From positions 1-64,000 of the forward strand of contig NZ_NKYF01000032.1 of NCBI RefSeq assembly GCF_002262885.1: a stretch of DNA of 64,000 nt. Direction: 5' to 3'. Shown in pieces: positions 9,003 to 16,961 of this stretch (the first letter of the stretch is position 1; every line of letters begins with the position of its first letter). The stretch comes from Pseudonocardia sp. MH-G8 (GTDB taxonomy: Bacteria; Actinomycetota; Actinomycetes; Mycobacteriales; Pseudonocardiaceae). The notes beneath the pieces were generated by a model, which saw nothing but the letters and a program-made list of their open reading frames with translations, was not told the origin of the DNA and ran no database searches. The position numbers and the translations under genes are program-made.

Positions 9003-9694
9003 CCGGTACCCGCCCCGCCCGGCTGCGGCACGGCGCCGGCGAGCGGCACCGCGACGGGCTCCGCGGCGATCCGCTGCACCACCGGCAGCAACTCGCTGAC
9101 CCGCAACGCGGTCAGGAAGATCGCGGCGACCCGGTGCTCGCGGTCGAGCACGATCGTCGAGGGCACGGTGTTACGGGGGAACCCGCGCAGCGCGGTCAGC
9201 GACCGGCCCGGGTTGTCGAAGATCGACGGGTAAGTGATGCCGCGGTCGCGCATGAAGTCGCGCGCGGCCTCGGCGTTGTCGCGGACGTCGACGCCGAGCA
9301 GGGTCACCCCGCTCGGGCGCATCTGCTCGTGGATCTGCTGCAGGCCGGGCATCTCCTCCCGGCACGGGCCGCACCAGGCTCCCCAGATGTTGAGCACGAC
9401 GACCTGGCCGGGGAAGTCGTGCAGCCCGATCGTGCGGCCCGGTTCGAGCAGGCTCTCCCCGGACAGACCCGTCACGGTGCCGCGCTGCTCGGGCGGGTCG
9501 TAGAAGATCCGGTCCTGCCCGCCCGGCGCCACGAACGTGAACGCCCGGGCCTGGCTCTGCGCGTCACCGGTCGGGGTGCCGAACGAGCACCCGGGCAGCA
9601 GCACCAGCATCGCCGACACCACGGCGAGCATCCGCAGCCTGGCCAGCGCTGACCGCCGCTGCGGGGCGGCGGTTCCGGCGCGGGCGCGCCTCAT
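8999..9694 (-). CDS. TlpA/ResA-like thioredoxin lipoprotein
   Basis: The 231-residue product has a lipoprotein signal ending in LLPGC (lipidated Cys36) and a thioredoxin-fold domain with the WCGPC active site (Cys108, Cys111). It should be an outer-face reductant, fed by the adjacent CcdA. The cis-Pro region (VPSTIVLD) is present. Both ends overlap their neighbours by four bases (9691-9694 and 8999-9002). Co-transcription with lspA and the old lnt is notable because this product is itself a substrate for the lipoprotein pathway. Confidence 0.88.
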   Translation of the reverse strand: MRRARAGTAAPQRRSALARLRMLAVVSAMLVLLPGCSFGTPTGDAQSQARAFTFVAPGGQDRIFYDPPEQRGTVTGLSGESLLEPGRTIGLHDFPGQVVVLNIWGAWCGPCREEMPGLQQIHEQMRPSGVTLLGVDVRDNAEAARDFMRDRGITYPSIFDNPGRSLTALRGFPRNTVPSTIVLDREHRVAAIFLTALRVSELLPVVQRIAAEPVAVPLAGAVPQPGGAGTG

Positions 9695-10977
9695 GCGGCG
9701 TCCCGCTCGCGCAGCGCGCGGCCGCTGAGCCCATCGCGCAGCGTCACCCACATCGCCCGACGGCGGATCACCAGCAGGCCGGCGGCGAGCAGCAGATACA
9801 CCACGCCCAGCCCGACGCGTTCGATGGTGGCCAGGGCGGGCGGCAATGTCCAGGCCAGGACGAACTGGGCCAGGAACAGCCCGAGCAGCGCGTAGGCGCC
9901 ACCCCGGGACAGCGCACCGGCCGCGACCAGGGCGACGGCGAACATCGACTGGCCGGCGGTGAGGAACAGCTCCTGGCGCTGCAGCGGGTCGATCGGCAGT
10001 CCGCGCAGGGAGCCGGCGGAGACCGCGAACACCGCCGGGATGATCCCGACCAGCAACGTCCACTGGTTGATCTTCGAGGAGATCAGGGCACCCAGCGCGG
10101 CTGCGCCGCGCAGCTTCCAGGCCAGGATCAGCACCGCGATGAACTCGGGGGTTTCCGAGGCCAGCGGCGCCACCCACTGCACCAGCAGGAACTCGCTGAC
10201 GCCGAGCTCGGAGCCGGCCTCGACCAGGCTGTCGGCGAACGCCTCGGCCACGGCGAGGATGACGGCGCCGGCGAAGACCAGCATCCCGATTCCGGCCCAC
10301 CGGCGGGTGCGGGTGGGTCCGGCGGCGATCCGGGCCGCCGGCCCGATCAGCTCCCCGACCTCCTCGTCCTCGTCCTCGTCGGCTTCGGCGCCGCGGACCC
10401 GGACCAGGTAGAGCGCGAAGATGCCGAACAGGATGACGGTGTCGAGCAGGTTGAGGGTGTCGCGCAGCGCGAAGGTCAGCGCGTACAGGCTCGCCACCGC
10501 CAGGTAGGCGATCTCCACGGTCTGCACCGGCTCCAGCCGCACCGCCGACCGGTCCTCCGGGCGGGCGTCGGGGTCGCGCCGGCGCCGTGCGGCCAGCGCG
10601 GCCAGCACCACCAGCGACCAGCCGATCCCGATCAGCAGCCGGTTGGCGCCGGTCATGTTGGCCAGCGCCAGCGGCGCGTAGGTGTCGGGGTCCTGCCCGG
10701 CCTTCCAGGCGAAGACCACGTCCACTGCGTACTCGGGCAGCACCGCGATCAGCGCCAGCAGCGCCAACGCCAGACCCTGGCCGATGTCTCGTTCGATCAG
10801 CTCGGTGCCCCAGCTGAGGAAGAACGCCGCCCCGACCACCGCCACACCGAGCACCACCACGGCCAGCGCGGCCGGCACCGGAGCGCCGCTGAACCGCAGC
10901 ACCACCCCCGGCACCGCGGCCACGACCGGCAGCAGCAGCGCCCAGTTGCGCCGCGCCGACACCGCCATCGAGCTCAT
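9691..10977 (-). CDS. Sodium/calcium exchanger family membrane antiporter
   Basis: The 428-residue protein has the two inverted alpha-repeats of the CaCA superfamily, seen as LPEYAVDVVFAWKAG in the first half and LASETPEFIAVLILAWK in the second. An acidic cytoplasmic loop (EADEDEDEEVGEL) separates the halves. About ten hydrophobic segments are visible. The family exchanges Ca or other divalent cations for Na or H. In this metal-regulated operon it may export the toxic cation itself, which is inference. Four-base overlaps on both sides show tight coupling to lspA and tlpA. Confidence 0.85.
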   Translation of the reverse strand: MSSMAVSARRNWALLLPVVAAVPGVVLRFSGAPVPAALAVVVLGVAVVGAAFFLSWGTELIERDIGQGLALALLALIAVLPEYAVDVVFAWKAGQDPDTYAPLALANMTGANRLLIGIGWSLVVLAALAARRRRDPDARPEDRSAVRLEPVQTVEIAYLAVASLYALTFALRDTLNLLDTVILFGIFALYLVRVRGAEADEDEDEEVGELIGPAARIAAGPTRTRRWAGIGMLVFAGAVILAVAEAFADSLVEAGSELGVSEFLLVQWVAPLASETPEFIAVLILAWKLRGAAALGALISSKINQWTLLVGIIPAVFAVSAGSLRGLPIDPLQRQELFLTAGQSMFAVALVAAGALSRGGAYALLGLFLAQFVLAWTLPPALATIERVGLGVVYLLLAAGLLVIRRRAMWVTLRDGLSGRALRERDAA

Positions 10978-11513
10978 GTCGTCGTCCTTCCTGACGTCTG
11001 GTCCGGGTCGGCCTGCGGCCGCACCGTTGGCGCGTCCCGCTGTTCGTCGCCGGCGGGGCGCCGGTCACCCCGCCACGACGCCCACAGCAGGGCCAGTGCC
11101 CCGAGGGTGATCGCGGTGTCGGCCAGGTTGAACGTCGGGAACCAGCCCAGCCAGAGGAAGTCGGTGACCGCGCCGTCCCCGGCCCGGTCCACCACGTTGC
11201 CCACCGCTCCACCCAGCACCAAACCCGCCGGCACCGGCGGGCGCAGATACCCCAGGATGATCGCCGCCGCCACGCCGATGGTGATCAGCGAGGCCACCCC
11301 AAGGACCACCCAGGTCGGGAGCCCGTTGCCCAGGCTGAACGCCACCCCGCTGTTGTGGCTCAGCTGCAGCCGCCCGATCCCGAGCTCCACCGGCGCCCCG
11401 GGCAACCGCGTGTCGGCCAGCCGCTTGGTCACCACATCGACCAGCACGACCCCGCCCGCGGCTGCCCCGGCCACCGCGGCCGGGCCGACGGCCAGCCGGA
11501 ATCGGCGGGTCAC
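10974..11513 (-). CDS. lspA: Lipoprotein signal peptidase (SPase II)
   Basis: The 179-residue membrane aspartyl protease cleaves prolipoprotein signals. The conserved N-x-G-x-AF region (SHNSGVAFS) and the catalytic pair Asp109 (GNVVDR) and Asp132 (FNLAD) are present. I chose GTG at 11513 because it gives the normal length; the open frame continues upstream with no family resemblance. It leads the operon lspA-exchanger-tlpA-ccdA-(lnt) from a promoter carrying the island operator at 11577-11597. A dedicated lspA homologue is also known in Pb-resistance loci (pbrC), consistent with the CmtR-type control. It is probably a second copy beside the housekeeping gene. Confidence 0.88.
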   Translation of the reverse strand: MTRRFRLAVGPAAVAGAAAGGVVLVDVVTKRLADTRLPGAPVELGIGRLQLSHNSGVAFSLGNGLPTWVVLGVASLITIGVAAAIILGYLRPPVPAGLVLGGAVGNVVDRAGDGAVTDFLWLGWFPTFNLADTAITLGALALLWASWRGDRRPAGDEQRDAPTVRPQADPDQTSGRTTT

Positions 11514-11576
11514 CGCCCCGACCGGGCCGCGCAGTTGTGATCCCCACCGGGATGCACGATGATCAGACCAGCAGCG

Positions 11577-11597
11577 ATCGTCATACGACGATGATAA
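11577..11597. promoter_or_regulatory. Operator dyad between lspA and the hydrolase operon
   Basis: ATCGTC (11577-11582) and GACGAT (11587-11592) repeat the cmtR operator exactly with a 4-base spacer, followed by GATAAATA. On the minus strand the same bases read TATCATCGTC, so a TATCAT -10 box for lspA overlaps the dyad. The position between divergent operons (starts 11513 and 11696/11699) suggests control of both. Confidence 0.7.
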
Positions 11598-11695
11598 ATA
11601 GCGCAGACGATGACAGCGGAGGCGACCCCGGTGGTACGGAATGATCGAGGCCGGCACCGAGGGCCGGGCGCGGTGCCGGCAGGCGGGCGGTCCCG

Positions 11696-12388
11696 GTGAT
11701 GGCGCCTCACCAGCGGCGCGGGGGCTCGATATGCGTGTTGATCGTTCCCGGTGCCGCCGTGCGCCGCTACGCACGCCCGGCGGCCGAGTCGCTGACCGGT
11801 CGTGGGATCGACGCGCGGCTGCTGCCCGCCCCGGGCGAGCCGGGCATCCCGGCCGACCTGCGCGGCTACGGTGCCCAGCTCGCCCGCCAGATCAGCACCG
11901 CAGCGCCGGTCGATCTGCTGATCGGGCTGTCGGTAGGCGCGCAGGCGGCCGCGGTCGCCGCGGCCGCGGTGCCCCCGGCACAGCTGGGGCGGCTGATGCT
12001 GGTCAGCCCGACCGTGGACCCGTCGGCCCGGACCACATCGCGGCTGCTCGGCCGGTGGCTGGCCGGCGGACGCCTGGAACGCCCCCGGCTGCTGCCCGAG
12101 CAGGCCCCGGACTGGCGGCGCGCCGGGCCGCGGCGCCTCGCCCGGGTCGCGCGGTCCGCGCTGGCGGTGCGCATCGAGGACCTGCTGCCCGAGGTGAGCG
12201 CCGGGTTGACCGTGGTGCACGGGGAACGCGACGTGATCACCCCGCACGCCTACGCCGCGCGGCTCGCCACCGACCACTGTGGTCGGTTGATCCTGGTTCC
12301 GCGCGCCACCCATTCCTGGCCCTACGCCGACGCCGACCGCTTCGCCGACACCGTCGAGGCCGTGCTACGAGAGGACGTGCTCGGATGA
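11696..12388 (+). CDS. Alpha/beta-hydrolase fold protein
   Basis: The 230-residue product has an alpha/beta-hydrolase pattern: a nucleophile elbow G-L-S-V-G, an Asp in HGERDVITP and a terminal His in ATHSWPY, giving a plausible Ser-Asp-His triad. Start choice is GTG 11696 or the adjacent ATG 11699; neither has a strong ribosome site. The stop overlaps the next ATG (ATGA at 12385-12388). It is divergent from lspA across the shared operator, so it is probably metal-inducible. The substrate is unknown. Confidence 0.7.
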   Translation: MMAPHQRRGGSICVLIVPGAAVRRYARPAAESLTGRGIDARLLPAPGEPGIPADLRGYGAQLARQISTAAPVDLLIGLSVGAQAAAVAAAAVPPAQLGRLMLVSPTVDPSARTTSRLLGRWLAGGRLERPRLLPEQAPDWRRAGPRRLARVARSALAVRIEDLLPEVSAGLTVVHGERDVITPHAYAARLATDHCGRLILVPRATHSWPYADADRFADTVEAVLREDVLG

Positions 12389-13728
12389 CCCGTCGACCGG
12401 CTCGTGGGCTCGCCCCGCAGGACGTGGTCGCCTCGTTCGACTCGGCGACGGTGCTGCACGCCGGCCTGGCCGCCGCGCTGCGCGGGCGACCGTTCCCCCA
12501 CCTGGGAAACGGCCCACTCGCGGGTGCCGCAGTCCGGGCCGCCGGGCGGCTGCCATGGCCGCTGCTGCGCCGCCTCTACACCCGGATCGGCGCCTCCGAG
12601 GGCGTCGACCCGCGCCGGCTGGCCGGCGTGGACATGGCCGCGGTCGCCGGGTGGCTGGCCGACGGCTACCCCGCGCGGCGCTATCCGGCGGCGCTGGTCG
12701 GGGCCAGCAACGGCGCCCTCGTGCACCTGGCGGCCGCGATGCAGGTGCCCTGGCTGCCCGGCACCGTCCTGGTCCCGGTCGCCCGCACCGGTGACCCGCA
12801 CCGCCCGGTGGACGCGTTGCGCTTCGGGGAGCGGGTCGCGCCGCCGCTGCTCGCGGCCAACCCCGACGTCGTCCTACACCACATGCACGATCAGATCCAG
12901 GACGAGCTGATGGTCGCCCGGATGACCTACTTCCGGCTGAAGTGGCGGGCCCTGCCCGAGGCGTACGCCCGATTCCTCGCCCGGTCGCTGGCCCCCGGCG
13001 CCCCGGTGATCCTGCTCGATGACCGGTCGCGGTGGCCGGTGCTGCGGGTGGGTGAGCGGCACGTGTTCCAGGCCGGCGCCCAGGGCGGACAGCGGCCGGA
13101 CGACTACCTCGCCCGCCCGCACACCCCGCGCGCGGACGGGGAAGCACCGGAGGCCGAATGGGGCGGCGACCCGAACCTCGCCGCCTCGCTGGCCGAGTGG
13201 TGCGCCGCCCACGGGCACCCGCTGCTGCGGCTGAGCTATCCCGGCCCGCAGGCCCCCGCCCACGCCGTCGCCGCGCTGATGCGGGAGTGGTATCGCCGCC
13301 GCGGCGAGCCGGGCGAGCGGCTGCTGGTCCCCTCGTTCATCCTCGGCGACCCCTGGCGCACCATCACCGCCGCCGCCGTCCCGTTCTGGACGTTCTTCTC
13401 CGTCCAACCCGCGCTGCACGCCCTCGACGCGCACCTGCAGGCCAGCGACCCCTACCGCGCGGTGGACATCCTCCTGTTCCAACACGGCGTGACCTCCGCC
13501 GGGATCGCCCACCCCGACCAGTGGCTGGCAGTCGCCCGGCGGCACGGCGCCGCCGCCCGCCTACTCGCGCTCGACCCCCGGCGTTTCCCGCACGACATCG
13601 CCTCGCTCGGCCGCTACGGCCAGGCACTCGCGGCCCTGCCCCCGGCACAACGGCCCTGGTCGCCCCTCGAAGTCACGGCTGCGATGCAGGGGTTGCGCGA
13701 CGCCGGTCTGGACGGCTGCCGCCCCTGA
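12385..13728 (+). CDS. Hypothetical protein, possible hydrolase fold
   Basis: The 447-residue protein is not recognised. It has an elbow-like VGASNGALVH near residue 111, followed by PWLPGTVLVPVAR, and Trp/His-rich stretches further on; there is no signal peptide and there are no clear membrane helices. Translation is coupled to the preceding alpha/beta hydrolase by a 4-base overlap. A longer open frame upstream (from 11641) lies out of frame across the hydrolase gene and was not used. The pair may act on an envelope lipid or thioester, given the ligase-like and lipoprotein genes nearby; this is speculation. Confidence 0.7.
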   Translation: MTRRPARGLAPQDVVASFDSATVLHAGLAAALRGRPFPHLGNGPLAGAAVRAAGRLPWPLLRRLYTRIGASEGVDPRRLAGVDMAAVAGWLADGYPARRYPAALVGASNGALVHLAAAMQVPWLPGTVLVPVARTGDPHRPVDALRFGERVAPPLLAANPDVVLHHMHDQIQDELMVARMTYFRLKWRALPEAYARFLARSLAPGAPVILLDDRSRWPVLRVGERHVFQAGAQGGQRPDDYLARPHTPRADGEAPEAEWGGDPNLAASLAEWCAAHGHPLLRLSYPGPQAPAHAVAALMREWYRRRGEPGERLLVPSFILGDPWRTITAAAVPFWTFFSVQPALHALDAHLQASDPYRAVDILLFQHGVTSAGIAHPDQWLAVARRHGAAARLLALDPRRFPHDIASLGRYGQALAALPPAQRPWSPLEVTAAMQGLRDAGLDGCRP

Positions 13729-13884
13729 TCGACGCGGGGGCAGGAGCAGCGAGGGGGCGCCAAGCTGCTCGTGCGACAGAACGCGATCGGAGGTGTTGAT
13801 CGCTGCGGTGGAACCGACGCAGGCGGCGTATCCACCGCGTTGCGCGGGTAACACCGATGACATCGACGGGAGGAGTGATCGTCA

Positions 13885-14493
13885 GTGAGCGAGGCCGAGA
13901 CCGACCGGCAGGCGATGCGCAGCCGCGGGCTGAGGCTCGCCTGGTTCATCGTCGCCTGGGACGTCGTCGAAGGCGCGGTCGCGGTGACCGCGGGCCTGAT
14001 CGCCGGGTCGATCGCCCTGGTCGGGTTCGGCCTGGACTCCGCCATCGAGGTCTTCGCCGCGCTGGTGGTCATCGGGCAACTGCACGGCAAAGCGCGGTAC
14101 ACGACGGCGCTGAAGCTGATCGCCGTCAGCTTCTTCGCCCTCGCCGCCTACGTCACCGTCAAGGCGGTCATCGACCTGGTCACCCAGGCCAAACCCGACC
14201 CGTCGCTGATCGGGATCGGGCTCAACGTAGTCGCCCTCGCCGTCATGATCCCGGTCGCGATCGCGCAGCGCCGCACCGGCGACGCCCTCGGCAACCAGGT
14301 CCTCGTCGCCCAGTCGGACGAAACGTGGATCTCCAACTATCTCTCGGTCAGCCTGCTGGTCGGGCTGGGGCTCAACGCCTGGGTCGGCTGGTGGTGGGCC
14401 GACCCCGTCGCCGCCCTGGTGGTGTCCGCGGTCGCGGTGTGGGAAGGCCGGGAAGCCTGGCAGGAGTCGCGGAACGCCGACCGGGACGAGTGA
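13885..14493 (+). CDS. Cation diffusion facilitator-like transporter
   Basis: The 202-residue membrane protein resembles the CDF transmembrane domain. It has about six hydrophobic segments, with GSIALVGFGLDSAIEV corresponding to the family's second-helix site and WADPVAALVVS to its fifth. The usual H-x3-D pair is replaced by Asp/Glu-type residues, and no C-terminal cytoplasmic domain follows, so it is a short variant. The GTG at 13885 has GGGAGGAG at 13868-13875. It lies convergent to the ICMT-like gene. It likely moves a divalent metal out of the cytoplasm. Confidence 0.75.
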   Translation: MSEAETDRQAMRSRGLRLAWFIVAWDVVEGAVAVTAGLIAGSIALVGFGLDSAIEVFAALVVIGQLHGKARYTTALKLIAVSFFALAAYVTVKAVIDLVTQAKPDPSLIGIGLNVVALAVMIPVAIAQRRTGDALGNQVLVAQSDETWISNYLSVSLLVGLGLNAWVGWWWADPVAALVVSAVAVWEGREAWQESRNADRDE

Positions 14494-14511
14494 CAGCGGC
14501 CAAGCGACCGG

Positions 14512-15117
14512 TCACGGGCTCCTCTTGGGGAAGATCCTCCCCGTCCGCTCCATGTAGGCCCGGTACTGCTCGCCGAACTGCTCGAGCATCATCTGCTCCT
14601 CCCGGGGCACCCGCGACCGACAGAGCAGGGCGAACGACACCGGGCCGGCCGGCCCGGCGACCCGGTTCTGCAGCAGCAGCGCCTGGGCGATCCCGAGCAG
14701 CCACCCGGCCGCGTACATCGGGTGTCGGACGTGCCGGTAGATGCCGCCGGTGACGAGCTGGTGTCCCTGCCGCAGCTGGACCGAGTCCGACCAGTACCGC
14801 CCCAGCTCGGCGTGCGCTCGCCACAGCAGCCAGACACCCGCCGCCTGGCTGGCTGCCCCCGTCCAGCCCGCCCAGGACGGCAGCCGGCGGTCGGCGAACC
14901 GCAGCCACCGGGTGGACAGGTGGATCAGCGGGAGCACCCCCATCCCCACGCTCAGGAGCGCGAGGTGGGACAGCTCCGCCGCCGTTTTGCGATCGACGAC
15001 GACCGAAGCCGACCGCGCTCGTCGGCGGGCGGGGAGACGGATGAGCGCGATGAGCACCCAGCCTGCCCCGTAGACGATCTTCAGGATGCCCTGCTGCTTC
15101 ACGACGTCACCCACCAT
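14512..15117 (-). CDS. Isoprenylcysteine carboxyl methyltransferase-like membrane protein
   Basis: The product (201 residues from ATG 15117) belongs to the ICMT/PEMT-type membrane methyltransferases, with the signature GGIYRHVRHPMYAAGWL and a C-terminal EEQMMLEQFGEQYRAY. The bacterial substrate is unknown; family members cluster with metal genes. The frame is open to 15171, but an island operator-like dyad lies at 15147-15166, so the shorter form is preferred. The ribosome site is weak. Confidence 0.8.
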   Translation of the reverse strand: MVGDVVKQQGILKIVYGAGWVLIALIRLPARRRARSASVVVDRKTAAELSHLALLSVGMGVLPLIHLSTRWLRFADRRLPSWAGWTGAASQAAGVWLLWRAHAELGRYWSDSVQLRQGHQLVTGGIYRHVRHPMYAAGWLLGIAQALLLQNRVAGPAGPVSFALLCRSRVPREEQMMLEQFGEQYRAYMERTGRIFPKRSP

Positions 15118-15146
15118 CTGCCCGTACAATGAGAGGAGTAGGACGA

Positions 15147-15170
15147 TATCATCGCGCCCAGACGATGCCA
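15147..15170. promoter_or_regulatory. Third copy of the metal-island operator
   Basis: TATCATCG on the left and GACGAT (15161-15166) on the right match the consensus with a 4-base spacer; the left core is ATCGCG instead of ATCGTC. It lies about 30 bases upstream of the ATG at 15117 of the ICMT-like gene. Confidence 0.55.
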
Positions 15171-15171
15171 A

Positions 15172-15665
15172 TCGTAGGGTTCGGGCGGCAGCGGGAGCCA
15201 GGGGCGGTCCTCGCCGGCGGCCAGGAACCCGTCGGGGAGGCGGGTGAGGTGGGGCCCGCTTGATCCTCTCAGCGTGGCTTCAGCGTCCAGCCAGGGTCCT
15301 CAGCATCGCCTCAGCGACGAACCCGCACTGTGTGGCCCTCGCCCCGGACGTTCCGCGGGCACCGACGCCCAGGAAGGACCCGATGACGATCTTGCAGGCT
15401 CGCCCGGTGCCCGCCCGTCTCCGCTCGTCATTGCGGTCCAGGCCGCTGCGGGGCTGGCGGACCCCGCAGCACCGGGACGGGATCGCGCTCGTCCTCGGCC
15501 CCGGCCCCGGCTGCTGTTCCGGGTGCTGGCCGTACGGCTGCACGACCCGGCGACGGTCGGCGTGAACAGCAGCATGCTGTCGGCGATGACCCTGGGCACC
15601 GCGGCCCAGCTCAACCTCGGCAACGCGTTGCTGCGCCGCCGGATTGGACGCGGCAGGTCTGAATC
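15172..15665. other. Stretch with no supported gene; possible gene remnant
   Basis: Small frames exist here. One starts with ATG 15383 preceded by AGGAAGG. A second frame with ordinary-looking protein (LLFRVLAVRLHDPATVG..., AQLNLGNALL) ends at 15672. They may be two halves of one frameshifted gene, but I do not recognise the family. No terminator or RNA was identified. Confidence 0.3.
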
Positions 15666-15839
15666 GTGCTGAAGCGTCTGCTCCGCGAGATCCGGCTCGC
15701 CCTCCTCAGCTACCGGCCCACCATTGACCCACTGTTCTGCGAGACGTGCGGACGCAGGCTCGATCGGGCCTATTGGACTAACGGATTCCCGTTCTGCGAC
15801 CTAGCCTGTTCCCAACGGCATTTCAGTGACCTGCTGTGA
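15666..15839 (+). CDS. Small two-knuckle Cys protein (57 aa), possible zinc ribbon
   Basis: A 57-residue frame starts at GTG 15666. After a basic, hydrophobic N-terminal part it carries FCETCG and, about 15 residues on, FCDLACS, giving four cysteines in a knuckle-like spacing that could bind Zn or another soft metal. It ends at TGA 15837-15839. A GGCAGG lies upstream. It is on the right edge of the metal island, which fits a metal-binding role, but homology is not established. Confidence 0.45.
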   Translation: MLKRLLREIRLALLSYRPTIDPLFCETCGRRLDRAYWTNGFPFCDLACSQRHFSDLL

Positions 15840-16092
15840 CCCAGCCCCGCTTCCCGTCGGGAGTCGACGGGCTCACCGGGTACCCGCGGGCCGCCCCGGA
15901 CCTTAGATGCGCAACCCACACCAGCACCGGCGTCGAAACCCCACCATCGACAACAGCACCGCCACAGCCGGCCACCGCACACCTCGATCTTGTCCCCCCG
16001 CCCCCCAAGCCTGGGCGCAGTCCCACGACCAGCAAGATCCACGACCAAAGATCAACCCAGGTGGCTGTCATGGGTTTTGGGCGGCTGTGGGG

Positions 16093-16959
16093 TCAGGGGC
16101 GGTTCGCGGCGGCGAGGAACTCGTCGATGAGGCGGGTGAGCTGGCCCGGTTGGTCTTCGGCGACGAACGGGCCGGCGTCGTCGAGGACCTCGAGGCGGGC
16201 GTGCGGGAGCAGGCCGGCGAGTCGTCGGGCGTGGGCGAGCGGGAAGAAGTTCTGCCGGGACCAGGCCAGCAGGGTGGGGCGGTCGAATCCGGGCAGGGCG
16301 GCCGCTGCATCTTCGGTGTAGCGGGTGGAGATGGCGCGCACCAGCCGGGCGAAGTCGCGGCGGGTGCCGGGGTGGTCGCGCAGTGGGCCGGTGTAGCTGG
16401 CCATGATGTCGGCCGGGATCGACCGGCGGGTGAGCAGCCCGAACGCGATCGGCAGCCGCTGGATGGGGCGGAACCGCAGCGACTCGGCGAGCACCTTGAG
16501 CCCGGCCGATGTCTGCCCGAGCAGCTGCAGGTGCTTGATCGGGAGCGGCAGGAAGTTGTCGAAGGCGTCGCAGGGGGTGAGGACCAGGCGGGCCAGCCGG
16601 GCGGGGTGGCGAGCGGCGACGGCCTGGCAGACCGCCCCGCCGGTGTCGTTGCCGACGAGTGTGACGGCGTCCAGGTCGAGCGCGGCCAGGGTGCGGTGGA
16701 CGAGGTCGGCGAGCCCGAACAGGGAGAAGTCGGTTCCCTCGCGCATCGGCAGCTCGTGGCCGCCCAGCGGCCAGTCCGGGGTGATGCAGCGGTAGCGGTC
16801 GGCGAGGCCGGGGACGACGTGGCGCCAGACGTCGGCGTTGGCGACGATGCCGTGCACGAACACGATCGGCGGTCCCTCGCCGCGTTCGTGGTAGCGGATG
16901 CGGCCCTCGGGAAGCTGGACCTCGTGCGTCGGTCCGAGGGCGTCGGTGCGGGTGGCCAT
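16093..16959 (-). CDS. Alpha/beta hydrolase, haloalkane-dehalogenase-like, catalytic His replaced
   Basis: The 288-residue protein follows the dehalogenase/epoxide-hydrolase pattern: HG oxyanion region (VHGIVANADVW), Asp nucleophile in GNDTGGA, and the C-terminal DDAGPFVAED. In active relatives that last motif is DAGHF, so the general-base His is Pro here. Either the enzyme is inactive on the classic substrates or it uses another base. The ATG at 16959 has GGAAGGAG eight bases upstream. It lies just downstream of a TetR gene on the same strand, separated by 2 bases, so it is co-transcribed. Confidence 0.8.
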   Translation of the reverse strand: MATRTDALGPTHEVQLPEGRIRYHERGEGPPIVFVHGIVANADVWRHVVPGLADRYRCITPDWPLGGHELPMREGTDFSLFGLADLVHRTLAALDLDAVTLVGNDTGGAVCQAVAARHPARLARLVLTPCDAFDNFLPLPIKHLQLLGQTSAGLKVLAESLRFRPIQRLPIAFGLLTRRSIPADIMASYTGPLRDHPGTRRDFARLVRAISTRYTEDAAAALPGFDRPTLLAWSRQNFFPLAHARRLAGLLPHARLEVLDDAGPFVAEDQPGQLTRLIDEFLAAANRP

Positions 16960-16961
16960 GA

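Noticed and set aside
11641..12384. N-terminal extension of the 447-residue gene to 11641
   Set aside because: The extra part is an Arg-rich shadow of the alpha/beta hydrolase gene; the ATG at 12385 overlaps that gene's stop in the usual ATGA way.
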